Below, piece by piece: positions 26,001-37,480 of a stretch of 64,000 bases of DNA. The position numbers were made by a program, and so were the translations under genes. The notes below the pieces were generated by a model. That model worked only from the letters and a program-made list of their open reading frames with translations, searched no databases and was not told where the DNA came from. How positions within the stretch are numbered: position 1 is the first letter of the stretch; every line of letters starts with the position of its first letter. Source of the DNA: Flabesymbios commensalis (lineage: Eukaryota > Annelida > Polychaeta > Terebellida > Flabelligeridae); contig CAXHKU010000892.1 of the NCBI GenBank assembly GCA_964017125.1, forward strand, positions 1 to 64,000, in the 5' to 3' direction.

Positions 26001-29000
26001 AAAATCACATGGAAAACGGTTTTGAATTGACGTCTGAATTGACGTCCAAATGAATAACTTTTGAAATACTCAATGAAATTTCACACTAATCTCATTAATA
26101 AATTTGGAGTACTTAATCAAACTTTGTCAAACTTACAGGGAACTTGCAGTAATATCAGTCGATGTTGCCTGCAAAAATACGTGGAAAACGGTTGAGAATT
26201 GACGTCTGAATTGACGTCTAAATGAATAACTTTTAAAGTACTTAATCAAACTTCGCCAAATTAATAGCGAAGTTGCCGTAATACCAGGCAATGGTGTCTG
26301 CAAAATCACATGGAAAAACGGTTGAGAATTGACGTCTGAATTGACGTCTAAATGAATAACTTTTAAAGTACTTAATCAAACATCGCCAAATTAATAGCGA
26401 AGTTGCCGTAATACCAGGCGATGGTGCCTGTAAAATTACATGGAAAACGGTTGAGAATTTACGTCTGAATTGACGTCCAAATGAATAACTTTTAAAATAC
26501 TCAATGAAATTTCACACTAATCTCATTAATAACTTTTGAAGTACTTAATCAAACTTTGTCAAACTTACAGGGAACTTGCCGTAATAGCAGTCGATGTTGC
26601 CTGCAAAATTACTTGGAAAACGGTTGAGAATTGACGTCTGAATTGACGTCCAAATGAATAACTTTTGAAATACTCAATCAAATTTCACACTAATCTCATT
26701 ATTAACTTTTGAAGTACTTAATCAAACTTTGTCAAACTTAAAGGGAACTTGCCGTAATAGCAGTCGATGTTGCCTGCAAAATGAATAACTTTTAAAGTAC
26801 TTAATCAAACTTTGCCAAATTAATAGCGAAGTTGCCGTAATACCAGGCAATGGTGCCTGCAAAATCACATGGAAAACGGTTGAGAATTGACGTCTGAATT
26901 GACGTCTAAATGAATAACTTTTAAAGTACTTAATCAAACTTTGCCAAATTAATAGCGAAGTTGCCGTAATACCAGGCGATGGTGCCTGCAAAATTACATG
27001 GAAAACGGTTGAGAATTGACGTCTGAATTGACGTCCAAATGAATAACTTTTGAAATACTCAATGAAATTTCACACTAATCTCATTAATCAATTTGGAGTA
27101 CTTAATCAAACTTTGTCAAACTTACAGGGAACTTGCAGTAATAGCAGTCGATGTTGCCTGCAAAAATACATGGAAAACGGTTGAGAATTGACGTCTGAAT
27201 TGACGTCTAAATGAATAACTTTTAAAGTACTTAATCAAACTTCGCCAAATTAATAGCGAAGTTGCCGTAATACCAGGCAATGGTGTCTGCAAAATCACAT
27301 GGGAAACGGTTGAGAATTGACGTCTGAATTGACGTCTAAATGAATAACTTTTAAAGTACTTAATCAAACATCGCCAAATTAATAGCGAAGTTGCCGTAAT
27401 ACCAGGCGATGGTGCCTGCAAAATTACATGGAAAACGGTTGAGAATTGACGTCTGAATTGACGTCCAAATGAATAACTTTTGAAATACTCAATCAAATTT
27501 CACACTAATCTCATTATTAACTTTTGAAGTACTTAATCAAACTTTGTCAAACTTACAGGGAACTTGCCGTAATAGCAGTCGATGTTGCCTGCAAAATTAC
27601 ATGGAAAACGGTTGAGAATTGACGTCTGAATTGACGTCCAAATGAATAACTTTTGAAATACTCAATGAAATTTCACACTAATCTCATTTATAACTTTTGA
27701 AGTACTTAATCAAACTTTGTCAAACTTACAGGGAACTTGCCGTAATAGCAGTCGATGTTGCCTGCAAAATTACATGGAAAACGGTTGAGAATTGACGTCT
27801 GAATTGACGTCCAAATGAATAACTTTTGAAATACTCAATCAAATTTCACACTAATCTCATTATTAACTTTTGAAGTACTTAATCAAACTTTGTCAAACTT
27901 AAAGGGAACTTGCCGTAATAGCAGTCGATGTTGCCTGCAAAATGAATGACTTTTAAAGTACTTAATCAAACTTTGCCAAATTAATAGCGAAGTTGTCGTA
28001 ATACCAGGCAATGGTGCCTGCAAAATCACATGGAAAACGGTTGAGAATTGACGTCTGAATTGACGTCTAAATGAATAACTTTTAAAGTACTTAATCAAAC
28101 TTTGCCAAATTAATAGCGAAGTTGCCGTAATACCAGGCGATGGAGCCTGCAAAATTACATGGAAAACTGTTGAGAATTGACGTCTGAATTGACGTCGAAA
28201 TGAATAACTTTTGAAATACTCAATGAAATTTCACACTAATCTCATTAATAACTTTTGAAGTACTTAATCAAACTTTGTCAAACTTACAGGGAACTTGCCG
28301 TAATAGCAGTCGATGTTGCCTGCAAAATTACATGGAAAACGGTTGAGAATTGACGTCTGAATTGACGTCCAAATGAATAACTTTTAAAATACTCAATCAA
28401 ATTTCACACTAATCTCATTATTAACTTTTGAAGTACTTAATCAAACTTTGTCAAACTTAAAGGGAACTTGCCGTAATAGCAGTCGATGTTGCCTGCAAAA
28501 TGAATAACTTTTAAAGTACTTAATCAAACTTTGCCAAATTAATAGCGAAGTTGCCGTAATACCAGGCAATGGTGCCTGCAAAATCACATGGAAAACGGTT
28601 GAGAATTGACGTCTGAATTGACGTCTAAATGAATAACTTTTAAAGTACTTAATCAAACTTTGCCAAATTAATAGCGAAGTTGCCGTAATACCAGGCGATG
28701 GTGCCTGCAAAATTACATGGAAAACGGTTGAGAATTGACGTCTGAATTGACGTCCAAATGAATAACTTTTGAAATACTCAATGAAATTTCACACTAATCT
28801 CATTAATAACTTTTGAAGTACTTAATCAAACTTTGTCAAACTTACAGGGAACTTGCCGTAATAGTAGTCGATGCTGCCTGCAAAATTACATAGAAAACGA
28901 TTGAGAATTGACGTCTGAATTGACGTCCAAATGAATAACTTTTGAAATACTCAATCAAATTTCACACTAATCTCATTGTTAACTTTCGAAGTACTTAATC

Positions 29001-29496
29001 AAACTTTGTCAAACTTACAGGGAACTTGCCGTAATAGCAGTCGATGTTGCCTGCAAAATTACATGGAAAACGGTTGAGAATTGACGTCTGAATTGACGTC
29101 CAAATGAATAACTTTTGAAATACTCAATCAAATTTCACACTAATCTCATTATTAACTTTTGAAGTACTTAATCAAACTTTGTCAAACTTACAGGGAACTT
29201 GCCGTAATAGCAGTCGATGTTGCCTGCAAAATTACATGGAAAACGGTTGAGAATTGACGTCTGAATTGACGTCTAAATGAATAACTTTTAAAGTACTTAA
29301 TCAAACATCGCCAAATTAATAGCGCAGTTGCCGTAATACCAGGCGATGGTGCCTGCAAAATTACATGGAAAACGGTTGAGAATTGACGTCTGAATTGACG
29401 TCCAAATGAATAACTTTTGAAATACCCAATCAAATTTCACACTAATCTCATTAATAACTTTTGAAGTACTTAATAAAACTTTGTCAAACTTACAGG
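20072..29496 (+). repeat. Mosaic of T-containing units
   Basis: Sixty-four monomers (8 T, 21 S, 35 L including 5 L') in no strict period. Pieces of the 558, 1,032 and 1,161-bp units recur: T-L'-S-S-L-L from 23262, 24121 and 25885, T-S-L'-S-S-L-L-L from 26745, and T-S-L-L from 27906 and 28464. Runs of three S followed by L occur at 20245 and 21882. Single-base indels make one L of 174 bp (25538) and one S of 130 bp (26269). The rare 'gacgctcg' variant appears in the L units at 20632 and 22269. No gene or mobile element interrupts the block. Confidence 0.85.
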
Positions 29497-29625
29497 GAAC
29501 TTGCCGTAATACCAGGCAATGGTGCCTGCAAAATCACATGGAAAACGGTTGAGAAATGACGTCTGAATTGACGTCTAAATGAATAACTTTTAAAGTACTT
29601 AATCAAACTTTGCCAAATTAATAGC
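29497..29625 (+). repeat. Hybrid monomer: Y core directly after an L tail
   Basis: Normally an L tail ('aaacttacagg') is followed by an X core. Here it is followed by 'gaacttgccgtaatacc' and 'aggcaatggtgcc', which is Y-type. The same joint occurs at 30878 and 33769 (copies of HOR-C) and, with an L body and 'ggcgatag', at 39593. The switch point lies in the shared 'cttgccgtaata' stretch, which fits recombination or gene conversion between S and L neighbours. Confidence 0.8.
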
Positions 29626-32258
29626 GAAGTTGCCGTAATACCAGGCGATAGTGCCTGCAAAATTACATGGAAAACGGTTGAAAATTGACGTCTGAATTGA
29701 CGTCCAAATGAATAACTTTTGAAATACTCAATGAAATTTCACACTAATCTCATTAATAACTTTTGAAGTACTTAATCAAACTTTGTCAAACTTACAGGGA
29801 ACTTGCCTTAATAGTAGTCGATGTTGCCTGCAAAATTACATAGAAAACGGTTGAGAATTGACGTCTGAATTGACGTCCAAATGAATAACTTTTGAAATAC
29901 TCAATCAAATTTCACACTAATCTCATTAATAACTTTTGAAGTACTTAATCAAACTTTGTCAAACTTACAGGGAACTTGCCGTAATAGCAGTCGATGTTGC
30001 CTGCAAAATTACATGGAAAACGGTTGAGAATTGACGTCTGAATTGACGTCCAAATGAATAACTTTTGAAATACTCAATCAAATTTCACACTAATCTCATT
30101 ATTAACTTTTGAAGTACTTAATCAAACTTTGTCAAACTTACAGGGAACTTGCCGTAATAGCAGTCGATGTTGCCTGCAAAATTACATGGAAAACGGTTGA
30201 GAATTGACGTCTGAATTGACGTCTAAATGAATAACTTTTAAAGTACTTAATCAAACTTTGCCAAATTAATAGCGAAGTTGCCGTAATACCAGGCGATGGT
30301 GCCTGCAAAATTACATGGAAAACGGTTGAGAATTGACGTCTGAATTGACGTCCAAATGAATAACTTTTGAAATACTCAATGAAATTTCACACTAATCTCA
30401 TTAATAACTTTTGAAGTACTTAATAAAACTTTGTCAAACTTACAGGGAACTTGCCGTAATAGCAGTCGATGTTGCCTGCAAAATTACATGGGAAACGGTT
30501 GAGAATTGAAGTCTGAATTGACGTCTAAATGAATAACTTTTAAAGTACTTAATCACACTTTGCCAAATTAATAGCGAAGTTGCCGTAATACCAGGCAATG
30601 GTGCCTGCAAAATCACATGGGAAACGGTTGAGAAATGACGTCTGAATTGACGTCTAAATGAATAACTTTTAAAGTACTTAATCAAACTTTGCCAAATTAA
30701 TAGCGAAATTGCCGTAATACCAGGCGATGGTGCCTGCAAAATTACATGGAAAACGGTTGAGAATTGACGTCTGAATTGACGTCCAAATGAATAACTTTTG
30801 AAATACCCAATCAAATTTCACACTAATCTCATTAATAACTTTTGAAGTACTTAATAAAACTTTGTCAAACTTACAGGGAACTTGCCGTAATACCAGGCAA
30901 TGGTGCCTGCAAAATCACATGGAAAACGGTTGAGAAATGACGTCTGAATTGACGTCTAAATGAATAACTTTTAAAGTACTTAATCAAACTTTGCCAAATT
31001 AATAGCGAAGTTGCCGTAATACCAGGCGATAGTGCCTGCAAAATTACATGGAAAACGGTTGAAAATTGACGTCTGAATTGACGTCCAAATGAATAACTTT
31101 TGAAATACTCAATGAAATTTCACACTAATCTCATTAATAACTTTTGAAGTACTTAATCAAACTTTGTCAAACTTACAGGGAACTTGCCTTAATAGTAGTC
31201 GATGTTGCCTGCAAAATTACATAGAAAACGGTTGAGAATTGACGTCTGAATTGACGTCCAAATGAATAACTTTTGAAATACTCAATCAAATTTCACACTA
31301 ATCTCATTAATAACTTTTGAAGTACTTAATCAAACTTTGTCAAACTTACAGGGAACTTGCCGTAATAGCAGTCGATGTTGCCTGCAAAATTACATGGAAA
31401 ACGGTTGAGAATTGACGTCTGAATTGACGTCCAAATGAATAACTTTTGAAATACTCAATCAAATTTCACACTAATCTCATTATTAACTTTTGAAGTACTT
31501 AATCAAACTTTGTCAAACTTACAGGGAACTTGCCGTAATAGCAGTCGATGTTGCCTGCAAAATTACATGGAAAACGGTTGAGAATTGACGTCTGAATTGA
31601 CGTCTAAATGAATAACTTTTAAAGTACTTAATCAAACTTTGCCAAATTAATAGCGAAGTTGCCGTAATACCAGGCGATGGTGCCTGCAAAATTACATGGA
31701 AAACGGTTGAGAATTGACGTCTGAATTGACGTCCAAATGAATAACTTTTGAAATACTCAATGAAATTTCACACTAATCTCATTAATAACTTTTGAAGTAC
31801 TTAATAAAACTTTGTCAAACTTACAGGGAACTTGCCGTAATAGCAGTCGATGTTGCCTGCAAAATTACATGGGAAACGGTTGAGAATTGAAGTCTGAATT
31901 GACGTCTAAATGAATAACTTTTAAAGTACTTAATCACACTTTGCCAAATTAATAGCGAAGTTGCCGTAATACCAGGCAATGGTGCCTGCAAAATCACATG
32001 GGAAACGGTTGAGAAATGACGTCTGAATTGACGTCTAAATGAATAACTTTTAAAGTACTTAATCAAACTTTGCCAAATTAATAGCGAAATTGCCGTAATA
32101 CCAGGCGATGGTGCCAGCAAAATTACATGGAAAACGGTTGAAAATTGACGTCTGAATTGACGTCCAAATGAATAACTTTTGAAATACTCAATGAATTTTC
32201 ACACTAATCTCATTAATAACTTTTGAAGTACTTAATCAAACTTTGTCAAACTTACAGG
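29497..32258 (+). repeat. HOR-C, two tandem copies (1,381-bp 9-mer)
   Basis: Copies at 29497-30877 and 30878-32258, order S LLL S L SS L (4 x 129 + 5 x 173 = 1381). Each opens with a hybrid S unit in which an L-type tail end is followed by a Y core. Private markers repeat in both: 'taataaaactttg', 'gagaaatgacg', 'ggcgatagtgcc' and 'cttgccttaatag'. The last L of the second copy differs ('gtgccagcaaaa'). Confidence 0.9.
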
Positions 32259-33768
32259 GAACTTGCCGTAATACTAGTCGATGTTGCCTGCAAAATTACA
32301 TAGAAAACGGTTGAGAATTGACGTCTGAATTGACGTCCAAATGAATAACTTTTGAAATACTCAATCAAATTTCACACTAATCTCATTAATAACTTTTGAA
32401 GTACTTAATCAAACTTTGTCAAACTTACAGTGAACTTGCCGTAATAGCAGTCGATGTTGTCTGCAAAATTACATGGAAAACGGTTGAGAATTGACGTCTG
32501 AATTGACGTCCAAATGAATAACTTTTGAAATACTCAATCAAATTTCGCACTAATCTCATTATTAACTTTTGAAGTACTTAATCAAACTTTGTCAAACTTA
32601 CAGGGAACTTGCCGTAATAGCAGTCGATGTTGCCTGCAAAATTACATGGAAAACGGTTGAGAATTGACGTCTGAATTGACGTCTAAATGAATAACTTTTA
32701 AAGTACTTAATCAAACTTCGCCAAATTAATAGCGAAGTTGCCGTAATACCAGGCAATGGTGCCTGCAAAATCACATGGAAAACGGTTGAGAATTGACGTC
32801 TGAATTGACGTCTAAATGAATAACTTTTAAAGTACTTAATCAAACTTTGCCAAATTAATAGCGAAGTTGCCGTAATACCAGGCGATGGTGCCTGCAAAAT
32901 GACATGGAAAACGGTTGAGAATTGACGTCTCAATTGACGTCTAAATGAATAACTTTTAAAGTACTTAATCAAACTTTGCCAAATTAATAGCGAAGTTGCC
33001 GTAATACCAGGCGATGGTGCCTGCAAAATTACATGGGAAACGGTTGAGAATTGACGCTCGAATTGACGTCCAAATGAATAACTTTTGAAATACTCAATGA
33101 AATTTCACACTACTCTCATTAATAACTTTTGAAGTACTTAATCAAACTTTGTCAAACTTACAGGGAACTTGCCGTAATAGTAGTCGATGTTGCCTGCAAA
33201 ATTACATAAAAAACGGTTGAGAATTGACGTCTGAATTGACGTCCAAATGAATAACTTTTGAAATACACAATCAAATTTCACACTAATCTCATTAATAACT
33301 TTTGAAGTACTTAATCAAACTTTGTCAAACTTACAGGGAACTTGCAGTAATAGCAGTCGATGTTGCCTGCAAAATTACATGGAAAACGGTTGAGAATTGA
33401 CGTCTGAATTGACGTCTAAATGAATAACTTTTAAAGTACTTAATCAAACTTCGCCAAATTAATAGCGAAGTTGCCGTAATACCAGGCAATGGTGTCTGCA
33501 AAATCACATGGAAAACGGTTGAGAATTGACGTCTGAATTGACGTCTAAATGAATAACTTTTAAAGTACTTAATCAAACATCGCCAAATTAATAGCGCAGT
33601 TGCCGTAATACCAGGCGATGGTGCCTGCAAAATTACATGGAAAACGGTTAAGAATTGACGTCTGAATTGACGTCCAAATGAATAACTTTTGAAATACCCA
33701 ATCAAATTTCACACTAATCTCATTAATAACTTTTGAAGTACTTAATAAAACTTTGTCAAACTTACAGG
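32259..33768 (+). repeat. Spacer block within the 2,891-bp super-repeat (1,510 bp)
   Basis: Ten monomers: LL SSS LL SS L, between the second and third HOR-C copies. The L at 32992 carries the rare 'gacgctcg' change and the next L has 'acataaaaaacgg', a combination also seen at 22269-22500. The block thus looks copied from the 21.9-22.5 kb region or a relative of it. Confidence 0.85.
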
Positions 33769-35149
33769 GAACTTGCCGTAATACCAGGCAATGGTGCCTG
33801 CAAAATCACATGGAAAACGGTTGAGAAATGACGTCTGAATTGACGTCTAAATGAATAACTTTTAAAGTACTTAATCAAACTTTGCCAAATTAATAGCGAA
33901 GTTGCCGTAATACCAGGCGATAGTGCCTGCAAAATTACATGGAAAACGGTTGAAAATTGACGTCTGAATTGACGTCCAAATGAATAACTTTTGAAATACT
34001 CAATGAAATTTCACACTAATCTCATTAATAACTTTTGAAGTACTTAATCAAACTTTGTCAAACTTACAGGGAACTTGCCTTAATAGTAGTCGATGTTGCC
34101 TGCAAAATTACATAGAAAACGGTTGAGAATTGACGTCTGAATTGACGTCCAAATGAATAACTTTTGAAATACTCAATCAAATTTCACACTAATCTCATGA
34201 ATAACTTTTGAAGTACTTAATCAAACTTTGTCAAACTTACAGGGAACTTGCCGTAATAGCAGTCGATGTCGCCTGCAAAATTACATGGAAAACGGTTGAG
34301 AATTGACGTCTGAATTGACGTCCAAATGAATAACTTTTGAAATACTCAATCAAATTTCACACTAATCTCATTATTAACTTTTGAAGTACTTAATCAAACT
34401 TTGTCAAACTTACAGGAAACTTGCCGTAATAGCAGTCGATGTTGCCTGCAAAATTACATGGAAAACGGTTGAGAATTGACGTCTGAATTGACGTCTAAAT
34501 GAATAACTTTTAAAGTACTTAATCAAACTTTGCCAAATTAATAGCGAAGTTGCCGTAATACCAGGCGATGGTGCCTGCAAAATTACATGGAAAACGGTTG
34601 AGAATTGACGTCTGAATTGACGTCCAAATGAATAACTTTTGAAATACTCAATGAAATTTCACACTAATCTCATTAATAACTTTTGAAGTACTTAATAAAA
34701 CTTTGTCAAACTTACGGGGAACTTGCCGTAATAGCAGTCGATGTTGCCTGCAAAATTACATGGAAAACGGTTGAGAATTGAAGTCTGAATTGACGTCTAA
34801 ATGAATAACTTTTAAAGTACTTAATCACACTTTGCCAAATTAATAGCGAAGTTGCCGTAATACCAGGCAATGGTGCCTGCAAAATCACATGGAAAACGGT
34901 TGAGAAATGACGTCTGAATTGACGTCTAAATGAATAACTTTTAAAGTACTTAATCAAACTTTGCCAAATTAATAGCGAAGTTGTCGTAATACCAGGCGAT
35001 GGTGCCAGCAAAATTACATGGAAAACGGTTGAAAATTGACGTCTGAATTGACGTCCAAATGAATAACTTTTGAAATACTCAATGAAATTTCACACTAATC
35101 TCATTAATAACTTTTGAAGTACTTAATCAAACTTTGTCAAACTTACAGG
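33769..35149 (+). repeat. HOR-C, third copy (1,381 bp)
   Basis: Same 9-monomer order and markers as the copies at 29497 and 30878, displaced by 2,891 bp from the latter. It has small private changes, such as 'cttacgggg' near 34713 and 'gttgtcgta' near 34980. Confidence 0.9.
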
Positions 35150-37480
35150 GAACTTGCCGTAATACTAGTCGATGTTGCCTGCAAAATTACATAGAAAACG
35201 GTTGAGAATTGACGTCTGAATTGACGTCCAAATGAATAACTTTTGAAATACTCAATCAAATTTCACACTAATCTCATTAATAACTTTTGAAGTACTTAAT
35301 CAAACTTTGTCAAACTTACAGTGAACTTGCCGTAATAGCAGTCGATGTTGTCTGCAAAATTACATGGAAAACGGTTGAGAATTGACGTCTGAATTGACGT
35401 CCAAATGAATAACTTTTGAAATACTCAATCAAATTTCGCACTAATCTCATTATTAACTTTTGAAGTACTTAATCAAACTTTGTCAAACTTACAGGGAACT
35501 TGCCGTAATAGCAGTCGATGTTGCCTGCAAAATTACATGGAAAACGGTTGAGAATTGACGTCTGAATTGACGTCTAAATGAATAACTTTTAAAGTACTTA
35601 ATCAAACTTCGCCAAATTAATAGCGAAGTTGCCGTAATACCAGGCAATGGTGCCTGCAAAATCACATGGAAAACGGTTGAGAATTGACGTCTGAATTGAC
35701 GTCTAAATGAATAACTTTTAAAGTACTTAATCAAACTTTGCCAAATTAATAGCGAAGTTGCCGTAATACCAGGCGATGGTGCCTGCAAAATTACATGGAA
35801 AACGGTTGAGAATTGACGTCTGAATTGACGTCCAAATGAATAACTTTTGAAATACTCAATGAAATTTCACACTAATCTCATTAATAACTTTTGAAGTACT
35901 TAATCAAACTTTGTCAAACTTACAGGGAACTTGCCGTAATAGTAGTCGATGTTGCCTGCAAAATTACATAAAAAACGGTTGAGAATTGACGTCTGAATTG
36001 ACGTCCAAATGAATAACTTTTGAAATACTCAATCAAATTTCACACCAATCTCATTAATAACTTTTGAAGTACTTAATCAAACTTTGTCAAACTTACAGGG
36101 AACTTGCCGTAATAGTAGTCGATGTTGCCTGCAAAATTACATGGAAAACGGTTGAGAATTGACGTCTGAATTGACGTCCAAATGAATAACTTTTGAAATA
36201 CTCAATGAAATTTCACACTAATCTCATTAATAACTTTTGAAGTACTTAATCAAACTTTGTCAAACTTACAGGGAACTTGCAGTAATAGCAGTCGATGTTG
36301 CCTGCAAAATTACATGGAAAACGGTTGAGAATTGACGTCTGCATTGACGTCTAAATGAATAACTTTTAAAGTACTTAATCAAACTTCGCCAAATTAATAG
36401 CGAAGTTGCCGTAATACCAGGCAATGGTGTCTGCAAAATCACATGGAAAACGGTTGAGAATTGACGTCTGAATTGACGTCTAAATGAATAACTTTTTAAG
36501 TACTTAATCAAACATCGCCAAATTAATAGCGAAGTTGCCGTAATACCAGGCGATGGTGCCTGCAAAATTACATTGAAAACGGTTGAGAATTGACGTCTGA
36601 ATTGACGTCCAAATGCATAACTTTTGAAATACCCAATCAAATTTCACACTAATCTCATTAATAACTTTTGAAGTACTTAATAAAACTTTGTCAAACTTAC
36701 AGGGAACTTGCCGTAATAGCAGTCGATGTTGCCTGCAAAATTACATGGAAAACGGTTGAGAATTGAAGTCTGAATTGACGTCTAAATGAATAACTTTTAA
36801 AGTACCTAATCAAACTTCGCCAAATTAATAGCGAAGTTTCCGTAATACCAGGCAATGGTGCCTGCAAAATCACATGGAAAACGGTTGAGAATTGACGTCT
36901 GAATTGACGTCTAAATGAATAACTTTTAAAGTACTTAATCAAACTTTGCCAAATTAATAGCGAAGTTGCCGTAATACCAGGCGATAGTGCCTGCAAAATT
37001 ACATGAAAAACGGTTGAGAATTGACGTCTGAATTGACGTCCAAATAAATAACTTTTGAAATACTCAATGAAATTTCACACTAATCTCATTAATAACTTTT
37101 GAAGTACTTAATTAAACTTTGTCAAACTTACTGGGAACTTGCCGTAATAGTAGTCGATGTTGCCTGCAAAATTACATAGAAAACGGTTGAGAATTGACGT
37201 CTGAATTGACGTCCAAATGAATAACTTTTGAAATACTCAATCAAATTTCACACTAATCTCATTAATAACTTTTGAAGTACTTAATCAAACTTTGTCAAAC
37301 TTACAGGGAACTTGCCGTAATAGTAGTCGATGTTGCCTGCAAAATTACATGGAAAACGGTTGAGAATTGACGTCTGAATTGACGTCCAAATGAATAACTT
37401 TTGAAATACTCAATGAAATTTCACACTAATCTCAATAATAACTTTTGAAGTACTTAATCAAACTTTGTCAAACTTACAGG
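35150..37480 (+). repeat. S/L block following HOR-C
   Basis: Fifteen monomers: LL SS LLL SS L SS LLL. The start repeats 32259 onward at a 2,891-bp spacing, with shared 'taatactagtcg' and 'acagtgaacttg' markers, but with one S fewer in its S run. From 36531 to about 37010 it carries markers ('acattgaaaac', 'aaatgcataac', 'agtacctaatc', 'gaagtttccg') that return 7,808 bp downstream near 44339. Confidence 0.85.
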
